Under the pieces are notes generated by a model. It was not told the DNA's origin and made no database searches. It saw only the letters and a list, made by a program, of their open reading frames with translations. The position numbers and the translations under genes are program-made. A DNA stretch of 22,266 bases from Collinsella sp. (GTDB lineage: Bacteria > Actinomycetota > Coriobacteriia > Coriobacteriales > Coriobacteriaceae): positions 1 to 22,266 of the forward strand of contig JAGZUC010000034.1 in assembly GCA_018380195.1 (NCBI GenBank), in the 5' to 3' direction. Shown piece after piece: positions 7,265 through 16,830 of the stretch (position 1 is the first letter of the stretch; every line of letters starts with the position of its first letter).

Positions 7265-7302
7265 AAAAGCATGCCCGGGATGGCTGAGCCATCCCGGGCA
7301 TG
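7265..7302 (-). terminator. Terminator of the atp operon, lying in the murA leader
   Basis: On the minus strand CATGCCCGGGATGGC and GCCATCCCGGGCATG form a perfect 15-bp stem with a 3-base loop, followed by CTTTTTG. It starts 36 bases past the atpC stop and its T-tract ends about 14 bases before the murA start codon. Confidence 0.88.
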
Positions 7303-7338
7303 ATGTGTTCGCAAATGGTCGAACGCTAAATCGTTTGA

Positions 7339-7731
7339 CTATTGGGCAAGCTTGAGCTTACACCATGCGATTTCATTATAGAGGTAGGCGCGGCGTGCAT
7401 CATCCTCCGACAAATTACCCAGCTTCTCTTCAAAACCTTGAATATCAGCTTTAAGCTTGTCGGTATCGACGGTCGCCAAATCGCAAGCGCGCTCGGCGAG
7501 AACGGTCACGACATCGTCCGCAACCTGGGCATAGCCGCCGGCCACGGCAAACGTGTGGTCGACAGTGCCCATGGCCTTATCGGAAACGCGAACGTAACCG
7601 CGGTCGATCGTGCAGATCTCGCTGGAGTGAGCAGGCAGGACGCCAAACTCGCCATCCGTGGACGGAATCGACACAAACGCAGCGTCGCCCTCATAGGCGC
7701 AGCTCACGGGGCACACGATGCGGATACGCAT
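7339..7731 (-). CDS. atpC: ATP synthase F1 epsilon subunit
   Basis: A 130-residue central-stalk subunit that couples F1 to the c-ring and regulates ATP hydrolysis. The N-terminal beta-sandwich is recognisable (CPVSCAYEGDAAFVSIPSTDG, EFGVLPAHS, FAVAGGYAQV), followed by a short C-terminal helical hairpin (about 88-130) ending KLKLAQ. It starts at an ATG 3 bases after the atpD stop codon, with a GGGGAG-type site inside the end of atpD, so translation is probably coupled. It is the last gene of the operon and is followed by a strong terminator. Confidence 0.93.
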   Translation of the reverse strand: MRIRIVCPVSCAYEGDAAFVSIPSTDGEFGVLPAHSSEICTIDRGYVRVSDKAMGTVDHTFAVAGGYAQVADDVVTVLAERACDLATVDTDKLKADIQGFEEKLGNLSEDDARRAYLYNEIAWCKLKLAQ

Positions 7732-7734
7732 AAC

Positions 7735-9188
<1,454 letters not shown>

Positions 9189-9189
<1 letters not shown>

Positions 9190-10097
9190 TACTGTTCCTC
9201 CAATGCTGAGGCTCCGCCGACGATCTCGTTAATCTCGGTCGTGATCGAAGCCTGGCGCACGCGACTATACGTGCGGGTAAGGGTCGAGATGATCGCGGTG
9301 GCGTTTTCCGTCGCGGAGTGCATGGCCTTGCGGCGTGCACCCTGCTCGGCAGCCGCCGAATCGATCAGGGCCTGGTAAATGACCGTCAGGATATAAGACG
9401 GCACAAGCTTGCCGAGAACATGCTCGGGAGAGGGCACGAACTCGAACGTGGACGAGATGCGCTTAGGGGCGTCGGTCTCGTTCTTACGCGGACCGTGGGC
9501 CATAGCGATCATCTCGGGGTCGAGCGGCAACAGATGCTCGACGCGAAGCTCCTGATCCACGCGGTTCTTGGCGTGGTGGTAAACAAGCTCGACACGGTCA
9601 AGCTCACCGGCACGATACGCATCGCAGATATGAGAGGAGATCATGCGGGCCTGATTGAAATCGGGCTCAGAGGAGTTGCCCTCAAAGTGCATGACGACGT
9701 TTGCGCGGTCACGGAAATACGTGGCCGGCTTGCGCCCACACGCGATGATCTCGCACTCGATGCCGTCGTTCGCCCAAGAAGCGGCGAGCTTTTCGGCCGT
9801 GCGCTCCACCGTCGTATTGAAACCGCCGGCAAGGCCGCGGTCCGAGGCAATAACGACAATCAGGCCATGCTTGACGCTCTCATGCTTCTGCAGCATGGGA
9901 TCGGTGCCCGAACAGGAGGCGTCGCCGGCGACCGTCAACATGACGTCGGTCAGCGCCTCCTTATAGGGCTCGGCCTGCTTGGAGCGATCGAGGGCACGAC
10001 GGATCTTGGCCGTAGAGACCATCTCCATCGTGCGCGTGATCTGCTTGGTCGTGGTAACCGAGGAGATTCGCTTCTTAATGTCGCGAAGATTGGCCAT
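9189..10097 (-). CDS. atpG: ATP synthase F1 gamma subunit
   Basis: A 302-residue rotor shaft subunit. The N-terminal coiled-coil helix (RDIKKRISSVTTTKQITRTM) and the C-terminal helix ending RQASITTEINEIVGGASAL are the two family hallmarks; a Rossmann-like middle domain contains VIASDRGLAGGFN. It is slightly longer than the E. coli protein but within the actinobacterial range. The ATG lies 5 bases after the atpA stop, and its own stop overlaps the atpD start. Confidence 0.95.
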
Positions 10098-10102
10098 GGG
10101 GC

Positions 10103-11701
10103 TTAGTTCTCCTCTGATCCAGAAACATCCGAATGGTGCTTGGCCATGAACTGCTGCTTGAAGTCGCCGATGACGCGCAAGAGCTCAGCCTTGGTGTCAT
10201 CATCGATCTTCTTGGCGCGAACCTTGTCGAGCAGCGAGCCAAAGCCATTGTCCATGTACTCGATGAGCTCGGCACGGAAAGGCAGCACGTCGGCGATCTC
10301 CAGGTCATCCAGGAAGCCCTCGTTGCCAGCGAACAGCGTAACGATCTGCTCGCCAACCTCAAACGGCTTGTAGCGCGGCTGCTTCAGGAGCTCGGTCATG
10401 CGGGCACCATGGGTCAGCTGCTTCTGAGTAGCCTCGTCGAGGTCGGAGCCGAACTGGGTAAAGCCAGCGAGCTCCTGATAGGAAGCGAGGTCCAGACGGA
10501 GGTTGCCGGCGACCTGCTTCATGGCCTTGGTCTGCGCATCGCCACCGACGCGGGACACGGAGATGCCCACGTCGACTGCCGGGCGCTGACCCTGGAAGAA
10601 GAGCTCGGACTGCAGGTAGATCTGACCATCGGTAATGGAAATGACGTTGGTCGGAATGTAGGCCGAGACGTCGCCGTCCTGGGTCTCGATGATCGGAAGA
10701 GCCGTCATGGAGCCGTAGCCGTTCTTCTTGGACATCTTGACGGCACGCTCGAGCAGACGAGAGTGCAGGTAGAAGATGTCGCCAGGATAGGCCTCGCGTC
10801 CGGGCGGACGATGCAGCGTCAGCGACATCTGACGGTAGGCCACGGCCTGCTTGGACAGGTCGTCGTAGATGACGAGCACATGGCCGCCGGGGTTGGTCTC
10901 GCTGGCGGGCTTGCCGTCCTCGCCGTTGTACATGAAGAACTCGCCGATAGCGGCACCGGCCATAGGCGCGATGTACTGCATAGGAGCGGAATCGGCAGCG
11001 GTTGCCGAAACGATGATGGTGTAGTCGAGCGCACCGTGCTGAGCGAGGGTCTCGCGGATGTTGGCAACCGTGGAGGCCTTCTGGCCGATGGCGACATAGA
11101 TGCAGACCATGCCCTTGCCGCGCTGATTGAGGATAGCGTCGATGGCAATGGCGGTCTTACCGGTCTTACGGTCGCCGATGATGAGCTCACGCTGGCCACG
11201 GCCGATAGGCACCATAGAGTCGATGGCCAACAGGCCGGTCTGAACCGGCTCGCACACCGGGGTACGGTCGATGACGCCGGGGGCCTTGAACTCGATGGGG
11301 CGACGGTGCGTGGCGACGATGTCGCCCAGGCCGTCGATAGGCTGGCCGAGCGGATTGACGACGCGGCCGAGCATGGCACGGCTCACGGGGATATCCATAA
11401 TGCGGCCAGTGGTGCGGCACTCGTCCCCTTCCTTAATGGAGTCGACGGCACCAAACAGAACGGCACCGACCTCGTCACGGTCAAGGTTCTGGGCAAGGCC
11501 GAAGACGGTCTCACCGGTATCGGAGCTCTTGAACTCCAGAAGCTCGCCTGCCATGGCGCTCTTGAGGCCGGAGACGCGCGCGATGCCGTCGCCTACCTCG
11601 TCGACCGTTGAAACCTCATGCGTATCGACCGTCGCGGAGAGGCTCGTGAGCTGCTCCTGCAGTTTCTTGGCGATATCCTGGGCATTGAGGGTTTCGGACA
11701 T
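10103..11701 (-). CDS. atpA: ATP synthase F1 alpha subunit
   Basis: A 532-residue non-catalytic nucleotide-binding subunit. It has the Walker A loop GDRKTGKT (176-183) and the arginine-finger segment GISVSRVGG, and its C-terminal extension is acidic. Its ATG overlaps the atpH stop codon (TAATG), with GGAGGTG upstream, so atpH and atpA are translationally coupled. Confidence 0.97.
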   Translation of the reverse strand: MSETLNAQDIAKKLQEQLTSLSATVDTHEVSTVDEVGDGIARVSGLKSAMAGELLEFKSSDTGETVFGLAQNLDRDEVGAVLFGAVDSIKEGDECRTTGRIMDIPVSRAMLGRVVNPLGQPIDGLGDIVATHRRPIEFKAPGVIDRTPVCEPVQTGLLAIDSMVPIGRGQRELIIGDRKTGKTAIAIDAILNQRGKGMVCIYVAIGQKASTVANIRETLAQHGALDYTIIVSATAADSAPMQYIAPMAGAAIGEFFMYNGEDGKPASETNPGGHVLVIYDDLSKQAVAYRQMSLTLHRPPGREAYPGDIFYLHSRLLERAVKMSKKNGYGSMTALPIIETQDGDVSAYIPTNVISITDGQIYLQSELFFQGQRPAVDVGISVSRVGGDAQTKAMKQVAGNLRLDLASYQELAGFTQFGSDLDEATQKQLTHGARMTELLKQPRYKPFEVGEQIVTLFAGNEGFLDDLEIADVLPFRAELIEYMDNGFGSLLDKVRAKKIDDDTKAELLRVIGDFKQQFMAKHHSDVSGSEEN

Positions 11702-12177
11702 TAGGCTTCACCTCCGTACGAATTAGCAGAGTTTGCGAGGGTCTCCTGCGCGATGCGCAGCTGCGTCTTGACGGAAATGTCACGACGCTCGCCGCGGGCC
11801 TCGAGCACCAGGCCGCCCACGATAGACGGGTCGACCTGCTCGATAAGGAATACCTTGCGGCCGAAGTCCTGCTCGCATTTCTTAGTGATGGTTTGACGCA
11901 GCTCGTCGTCGAGCGGGATCGCCGTGGTGACGGTCACGCCCACTACATCCTCGTCTTCCTCGGCAACATACTTAAAGGCAGCTGCCACCTTGGGAAGAAG
12001 GTCGAGCTGGTCGCGCTTGGACATGGTGTCGAGCACGGCGATGATCTCGGGGCTGGCAGAAGCCAGGCGCTCGATCATCTCGAGGTCCTCGAACACATGG
12101 TTCTCGGCCTTAGCGGCTTCCAGAAGGGAGCGCGCGTAGGTCTCGAGCACCTTGTCCTGATAGCGGCTAGTCGGCAT
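11701..12177 (-). CDS. atpH: ATP synthase F1 delta subunit
   Basis: A 158-residue peripheral-stalk subunit that joins F1 to the b subunit. The N-terminal helical bundle (YARSLLEAAKAEN) and the C-terminal signature (VDPSIVGGLVLEARGERRDISVK) are typical. The protein is somewhat shorter than the 170-180 residues common in other phyla, but both domains are present. Its start lies 11 bases inside the end of atpF and its stop overlaps the atpA start. Confidence 0.93.
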   Translation of the reverse strand: MPTSRYQDKVLETYARSLLEAAKAENHVFEDLEMIERLASASPEIIAVLDTMSKRDQLDLLPKVAAAFKYVAEEDEDVVGVTVTTAIPLDDELRQTITKKCEQDFGRKVFLIEQVDPSIVGGLVLEARGERRDISVKTQLRIAQETLANSANSYGGEA

Positions 12178-12769
12178 TCAGGCTACCTGCTTCCTGGATG
12201 TAGCGCTCGATGAGCTTCTTCTGCTCGGTCTCGTCCTCGAGTGCCTCGCCCACGATCTTGGTGGCGACGGCAACGGACAGGTCGGCGATGGAGCTCGCGG
12301 CACCGGCGTAGATGGACTTGCGCTCGTCCTCGACGGTCGTATGGGCCTTGGCGATGATCTCCTCGGCCTCCTTGTGAGCAGCCTCGATGATACGGGCGCG
12401 CTCGGACTCGGCGTCCTTACGGGCCTCGAGAACAATGTCAGCAGCCTGACGACGGGCGTCGGTGACGATCGAGTCGGACTCAGCGCGCTTGGCGATAGCC
12501 TCCTGCTTAGTCTTCTCGGCCTCGTCGAGGCTCTCCTCGATCTTCTTGCCGCGCTCCTCCATGGTTTTCATGATGCCCGGCAGGGCGACCTTGGCCAGCA
12601 CGATCCAGATAATCAGGAAGGCGATAAGCGCCGGGATGAACTCCGCCATCTTAGGGATGAGGATGTCCGCACCGGCAGCGCCGTCCTCGGCGAACGCGGA
12701 AACCGGCATGAGCAGCGCGGCCGCGGACGCGGAGAGTGCGATCGCGCTCTTCTGGGATGAAAGATTCAT
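12167..12769 (-). CDS. atpF: ATP synthase Fo b subunit with signal-peptide-like N-terminus
   Basis: A 200-residue stator stalk subunit. Residues 43-62 form the membrane anchor (PALIAFLIIWIVLAKVALPG), followed by a long charged coiled coil to the C-terminus, as expected. The odd feature is an additional N-terminal hydrophobic stretch (about 8-27) with a lysine before it and SAFA-ED after it, which reads as a cleavable Sec signal peptide. Most b subunits start directly with the membrane helix. If cleaved, the mature protein would begin near E28 with its N-terminus outside the membrane, the usual b-subunit topology. The ATG at 12769 has GGAG upstream, and no alternative start within the frame removes the signal cleanly. 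Confidence 0.93.
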   Translation of the reverse strand: MNLSSQKSAIALSASAAALLMPVSAFAEDGAAGADILIPKMAEFIPALIAFLIIWIVLAKVALPGIMKTMEERGKKIEESLDEAEKTKQEAIAKRAESDSIVTDARRQAADIVLEARKDAESERARIIEAAHKEAEEIIAKAHTTVEDERKSIYAGAASSIADLSVAVATKIVGEALEDETEQKKLIERYIQEAGSLNAD

Positions 12770-12784
12770 ACTTGACGCTCCGTG

Positions 12785-12979
12785 CTATTTAACGATCAGC
12801 GCGACAACGAAGCCGATCAGAGCCAGAGCCTCGCCGAAAGCGGAGCCCATGATGAAGACGGTGAACACGCGGCCCTGGACCTCAGGCTGACGGGCCATAG
12901 CACCCGTAGCACCCAGAGCAGACAGGCCGATAGCAAGACCAGCGCCGATAACACCGAGACCGTAACCGATAACTCCCAC
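12785..12979 (-). CDS. atpE: ATP synthase Fo c subunit
   Basis: A 64-residue double-helix proteolipid that forms the rotor ring. Helix 1 is glycine-rich (VIGAGLAIGLSALGATG), the polar loop is ARQPE, and helix 2 carries the ion-binding glutamate E50 in FGEALALIGF. The sodium-type signature (Gln in helix 1, Glu-Thr/Ser in helix 2) is absent, which points to proton coupling. The start is GTG at 12979 behind a near-perfect AAAGGAGGAATC site, fitting the high copy number needed for the ring. It is slightly shorter than the usual 70-80 residues. Confidence 0.93.
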   Translation of the reverse strand: MGVIGYGLGVIGAGLAIGLSALGATGAMARQPEVQGRVFTVFIMGSAFGEALALIGFVVALIVK

Positions 12980-13103
12980 GATTCCTCCTTTGTCGTGCGT
13001 GTCTTATTTCACGCAGGATAACCTTTTTATAACTGCCGGGCTCCATGGGTACGGGCACCGGCGGTTTAACGAATTGCCTTACCTTTAAGGCGCGAACGGA
13101 AGA
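12980..13103 (-). promoter_or_regulatory. atpB-atpE intercistronic region with small hairpins
   Basis: This 124-base gap is the only sizeable space inside the atp operon. It can form small hairpins: GCCTTA/TAAGGC (13076-13091) and GCGTG/CACGC (about 12996-13013). It ends in the strong atpE ribosome-binding site. By analogy with other bacteria it may adjust c-subunit translation or mRNA processing; no promoter or terminator is evident. Confidence 0.35.
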
Positions 13104-13907
13104 CTACTCCTCCTCCGCGACCTCCTCTGCCTCGGAGACATACACGGCGGTAAGGACCGTGAAGACGTAAGCCTGGATGGCGCCGACCACAAGCTCGATC
13201 GCATAGATCAGGATGAGGATGGCAAGCCAGGCCAGCGAAGGCAGGGCGCCGACGGCGTGGGCCGCGGAAACCTGCTGAAGCAGCGGCTGCATGAACATGC
13301 TCGCCATGATGGCGAACGAGCCCATGACCACGTGTCCTGCGAACATGTTGCAGAACAGACGGACGGCGAGCGTGATGAGGCGCAGGAAAGTCGAGAAAAG
13401 CTCGACGACCCACACAAGCACGTTCATCGGGAAGCTCACGCCCTGCGGGGCGAGGCTCTTGATGTAGCCGATCACGCCGTGAGCCTTGCATCCGTAGTAG
13501 ATGAAGTACACGAAGGCGAAGATGGCGAGCGCGGCGGTGGAGCCGATTGCGCCGGTGCCGGGCTTCATTCCCGGGATCAGGCCGATCATGTTATTGATCA
13601 GGATGAACAGGAAAAGCGAGCACAGGAACGGGAAGTGCTTCTTCCAGTTCTCACCCACGACACCCTTGCCGATATCGTTCTCGACGTACTCGATGATGTA
13701 CTCGAAACCGTTGACGAAGAAGCCCTTGGGGACCAGGGTCTGCTTCTTCTTGAACACGGCCAGGACGATCAGGAGCACGATCGTGGAGACGATCAGCCAA
13801 AACGAGTACTGCGTGATGCCGCAGCTCAGATCGCCCACGACAGGGGTGGAGCTGAACTCGCTGACCAGATGATTAATCTCATCAGGCAGCTTTTCAAAAA
13901 TTTCCAC
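13104..13907 (-). CDS. atpB: ATP synthase Fo a subunit
   Basis: A 267-residue integral membrane stator subunit that forms the proton half-channels. It has five or more hydrophobic helices; the essential arginine is R183 in AVRLFCNMFAGH, and the last helix carries the family segment AIQAYVFTVLTAVY. The C-terminal tail is acidic (EAEEVAEEE). The start is GTG at 13907 with AAAGG upstream, 3 bases after the preceding small membrane protein gene ends. Confidence 0.95.
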   Translation of the reverse strand: MEIFEKLPDEINHLVSEFSSTPVVGDLSCGITQYSFWLIVSTIVLLIVLAVFKKKQTLVPKGFFVNGFEYIIEYVENDIGKGVVGENWKKHFPFLCSLFLFILINNMIGLIPGMKPGTGAIGSTAALAIFAFVYFIYYGCKAHGVIGYIKSLAPQGVSFPMNVLVWVVELFSTFLRLITLAVRLFCNMFAGHVVMGSFAIMASMFMQPLLQQVSAAHAVGALPSLAWLAILILIYAIELVVGAIQAYVFTVLTAVYVSEAEEVAEEE

Positions 13908-13910
13908 GAC

Positions 13911-14222
13911 TTACCTTTCGACCTCATGAGGATCTCGCAGCGCCTTGGCGACGCGAACCGCGCAGGCGGCCATAAAGGCCACGAAGCCGATCGCCTCGCC
14001 CAGGAGGAACATGCGAAATGCCTCTCCGAACAACACAAACACAACCAAGGTAAAGACAAGCAACGCGATTGCCGAGACCGCGAGACTCACCATACCCTTG
14101 AGCATGTCCGCATTCTGCTTATCGTCAAGAACCGGCTTGAGCGTAAAGACAAAGGGAAGGAAGGCAATCGCGCCCGCGATGGCACCTGCAACGATAGCGA
14201 GCAGATCGGCTATCTGAAACAC
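13911..14222 (-). CDS. AtpI-like small membrane protein, first gene of the atp operon
   Basis: A 103-residue protein with three or four hydrophobic segments (LLAIVAGAIAGAIAFLPFVF, a central segment ending VFVLFG, and a third around EAIGFVAFMAACAV) and a charged C-terminus. Its position directly before atpB and its size and topology match ATP synthase protein I, which assists c-ring assembly or Mg handling in other bacteria; sequence similarity in this family is weak. Two GTG starts are possible. I prefer 14222, which has GAGGA 5 bases upstream; 14234 would add four residues but has a poorly spaced site. Confidence 0.7.
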   Translation of the reverse strand: MFQIADLLAIVAGAIAGAIAFLPFVFTLKPVLDDKQNADMLKGMVSLAVSAIALLVFTLVVFVLFGEAFRMFLLGEAIGFVAFMAACAVRVAKALRDPHEVER

Positions 14223-14284
14223 TGGCGTCCTCACTTTCCTTTTTTATCGCCTCACAGGACAGTTCCCGCCAAACATTGGTGACT

Positions 14285-14312
14285 ATTGTACGAGCCAATC
14301 GCTAAAGTACAA
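14285..14312 (-). promoter_or_regulatory. Promoter of the atp operon
   Basis: On the minus strand, TTGTAC (14307-14312), 16 bases, then TACAAT (14285-14290), a good housekeeping-type pair about 60 bases upstream of the first operon gene. A small AACCGA/TCGGTT hairpin adjoins the -35 on its upstream side. Confidence 0.6.
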
Positions 14313-14427
14313 CCGAAAAAGCATCGGTTAATACGCACCTGTTCGTTTTCTTAAGACCTTCTTTATGCCGCAGGTACGGTAATACGTTTTTCTCGAACCC
14401 TGCAGGGCAAAACGTCCGTTAACAGGA

Positions 14428-14462
14428 GTGCGCGCGGTCGTCTTTTGTTCGACCGCGCGCAC
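14428..14462 (-). terminator. GC-rich hairpin after upp, probable terminator
   Basis: GTGCGCGCGGTCG pairs perfectly with CGACCGCGCGCAC (13 bp, 9-base loop), 42 bases past the upp stop. The T run on the minus strand is poor (CTCCTGTTAAC), so it may be a weak or factor-assisted terminator. Confidence 0.55.
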
Positions 14463-14504
14463 CATTTCTTCGTATTTTCGACGTTAGCCGGTATGGCCCA
14501 GAGA

Positions 14505-15152
14505 TTACAGCGTGCCGTAGATGCGGTCGCCGGCGTCGCCCAGGCCGGGAACGATGTAGGCAGCTTCGTTGAGATGGTCGTCGATGGCGCAGGTATAGAT
14601 ATGCACATCGGGGTCCTTCTCAGTCAGCGACTTGAGGCCCTCGGGGGCCGCGACGATGCACAGCATGCGGATGTCCTTGACACCGCGCTCGCGCAGGTAG
14701 CTGATGGCCATCTCGGCCGAACCGCCCGTGGCGAGCATGGGGTCGACGACCAGGCAGATGCGCTGGTCGATATCCTTGGGCATCTTGCAGTAATACTCGT
14801 GCGGCTCGTGGGTGACCTCGTCGCGCTCCATGCCGATGTGGCCCACGCGAGCGGAGGGCACCAGGTCGAGGATGCCGTCGACCATGCCAAGGCCCGCACG
14901 CAGGATGGGCACGATGGCGAGTTTCTTGCCGGCGAGCTGTTTGAACGTGGCGGTAGTGATGGGGGTCTCGACTTCGACGTCTTCCATGGGCAGGTCGCGC
15001 ATGGCCTCGTAGCCGTCAAAAAGTGCGAGCTCGCGCACAAGCTGGCGGAACTGGTTGGTGCCGGTGTTTTTGTCGCGCAGGATCGACAGCTTGTGCTGGA
15101 CGAGCGGGTGGTCGACAAGCGTCACACGGGACGCGTCGTAGGTGACGGTCAT
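14505..15152 (-). CDS. upp: Uracil phosphoribosyltransferase
   Basis: A 215-residue pyrimidine-salvage enzyme that makes UMP from uracil and PRPP. Signatures are RDKNTGTNQFR near the N-terminus, PILRAGLGMVDG, the PRPP-binding loop VVDPMLATGGSAE, and PGLGDAGDRIYGT at the C-terminus. The frame is open to 15212, but the ATG at 15152 follows AAAGGGG and gives the standard protein. The 123-base gap to glpK contains small hairpins (GGCCG/CGGCC, CCTTG/CAAGG) in the leader and a possible TATAAC -10 element; no confident promoter is seen. Confidence 0.95.
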   Translation of the reverse strand: MTVTYDASRVTLVDHPLVQHKLSILRDKNTGTNQFRQLVRELALFDGYEAMRDLPMEDVEVETPITTATFKQLAGKKLAIVPILRAGLGMVDGILDLVPSARVGHIGMERDEVTHEPHEYYCKMPKDIDQRICLVVDPMLATGGSAEMAISYLRERGVKDIRMLCIVAAPEGLKSLTEKDPDVHIYTCAIDDHLNEAAYIVPGLGDAGDRIYGTL

Positions 15153-15275
15153 GGGTTGATTGCCCCTTTCGTTGCGGCCGCAAAACGGCCTTGCTGACAA
15201 GGCGCGAAGCAATGTTGCCGCCGCACGCCATGCATTAGTTTAGCGGTTTGTTATATCGAGCAGCCCATCACAGCC

Positions 15276-16817
15276 CTACTGTGCGGTGCTGAGCGAGCGC
15301 CTGACTGCATCACGCCAGCCCGCAAGGTTTTGCTCGCGGCGCTCGGCGGACATGTGGGGAAGGAAGGTCCTAACGATCTGGGCATTTTGCTCCAGTTCTT
15401 CCAGGTCTTCCCAATAGCCGACGGCAAGACCCGCCAAGTACGCGGCACCGATTGCCGTGGTCTCCACCGTCTCGCATTGCAGCACGGGGATATCCAGCAG
15501 GTCGGCCTGGAATTGCATGATGAACTCGTTGCGTGAGGCGCCGCCATCGACGGACAGGCGCTCAATCGAAAGTCCCACGTCCTGCTCCATGGCGCGCAGC
15601 ACGTCATAACTCTGGTAGGCCATGGACTCGCAGGCCGCACGCACAATGGTCGCGCGACTCGAGGCACCGGTCAGGCCGCACACGATACCGCGGGCACGCG
15701 GGTCCCACCAGGGAGCGCCCAGGCCAGCGAAGGCGGGGACGAAGTAGCAGCCCTCGTTGTCGTTGATCGAAGCGGCGAGTTGCGCGGACTCGCTCACACT
15801 CGAGATGATACCCATGTTGTTGCGCAGCCAGTTCATGGTTGAGCCGGCGGCAAAGATAGAACCCTCGAGCGCATAGCTGATCTTGCCGTCCGCGGCGATA
15901 CCGATCGTGGAGACCAGACCGTTCTTGGATTCGACGACCTCGTCGCCGGTGTTCATGAGCATAAAGCAACCCGTGCCATAGGTGTTTTTGGTCTGGCCGG
16001 GATGGAAGCAGCAGTGGCCGAACAGCGACGCCTGCTGATCGCCCGCCACGCCCATGATGGGCGGCATGTTGGTCATGATGTCGCTCGCGACGCGGCCGTA
16101 GTCGCCCGAGCTCCAACGAACCTCGGGCATCATGGAACGTGGAACGTCAAAGAGCGCCAGCAGGTCGTCGTCCCAATCGAGCGTATGGATATTAAAGAGC
16201 GCCGTGCGGCTGGCATTGGTGTAGTCGGTGGCAAAGACCTGACTGCCGGTGAGGTTGTAGATGAGCCAGGTATCGATGGTGCCGAACATGAGGTCGCCCG
16301 CCGCCGCGCTCTCACGCGCACCGTCGACGTTGTCGAGGATCCACTGCACCTTGGAAGCCGAGAAATACGGATCGAGCGTGAGTCCCGTGCGGGAGCGCAC
16401 CAGCTCTTCTGCGCCCCGCTCGACCAGCTCGTCGATCAGAGGTGCGGTGCGACGGCATTGCCACACGATGGCGTTATAGATGGGTTGGCCGCTTATGCGG
16501 TCCCACACCACCGTGGTCTCGCGCTGGTTGGAGATACCGATGGCGGCGATGCGGTCAGAATGGATGCCGCTCTTAAACTGGACCTCCATCATCACGCCGA
16601 TCTGGCTGGCAAGCACCTCCATGGGGTCTTGCTCTATCCAACCGGGACGCGGGAAGCTAGTTTTGACGCTACGACGTGCCTGCGCGACGATGCAGCCGTA
16701 CTCGTCGACGATGGTCGCAAGTACCGAGGTGGTGCCGCAGTCGAGCGCCATGATGTAGGAACCGCCAAAGTTAAACGAGGCATCTTCCATGCCCAGGCTG
16801 CCCAGATTCAACGACAT
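15276..16817 (-). CDS. glpK: Glycerol kinase
   Basis: A 513-residue FGGY-family kinase that phosphorylates glycerol to glycerol 3-phosphate, feeding glycolysis and phospholipid or glycopolymer synthesis. Visible motifs are the ATP-binding ALDCGTTSV (24-32), GWIEQDP, SNQRETTVVWD, WQCRRT, YTNASRTALFNI, AGDQQASLFG, NTYGTGCFML and GAPWWDPRARG. An N-terminal extension of about 20 residues precedes the usual start of the kinase fold. ATG at 16817 is favoured by AAAGGTG upstream; an internal ATG (M10) lacks such a site. It lies 13 bases after the Sua5-type gene, so the two are probably co-transcribed although functionally unrelated. Confidence 0.93.
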   Translation of the reverse strand: MSLNLGSLGMEDASFNFGGSYIMALDCGTTSVLATIVDEYGCIVAQARRSVKTSFPRPGWIEQDPMEVLASQIGVMMEVQFKSGIHSDRIAAIGISNQRETTVVWDRISGQPIYNAIVWQCRRTAPLIDELVERGAEELVRSRTGLTLDPYFSASKVQWILDNVDGARESAAAGDLMFGTIDTWLIYNLTGSQVFATDYTNASRTALFNIHTLDWDDDLLALFDVPRSMMPEVRWSSGDYGRVASDIMTNMPPIMGVAGDQQASLFGHCCFHPGQTKNTYGTGCFMLMNTGDEVVESKNGLVSTIGIAADGKISYALEGSIFAAGSTMNWLRNNMGIISSVSESAQLAASINDNEGCYFVPAFAGLGAPWWDPRARGIVCGLTGASSRATIVRAACESMAYQSYDVLRAMEQDVGLSIERLSVDGGASRNEFIMQFQADLLDIPVLQCETVETTAIGAAYLAGLAVGYWEDLEELEQNAQIVRTFLPHMSAERREQNLAGWRDAVRRSLSTAQ

Positions 16818-16830
16818 CGCTTACACCTTT

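Noticed and set aside
5997..7355. 452-codon plus-strand frame opposite murA
   Set aside because: Antisense shadow; murA motifs on the minus strand are unambiguous.
10133..11611. 492-codon plus-strand frame opposite atpA
   Set aside because: Antisense shadow of atpA with no recognisable domain or ribosome-binding context.
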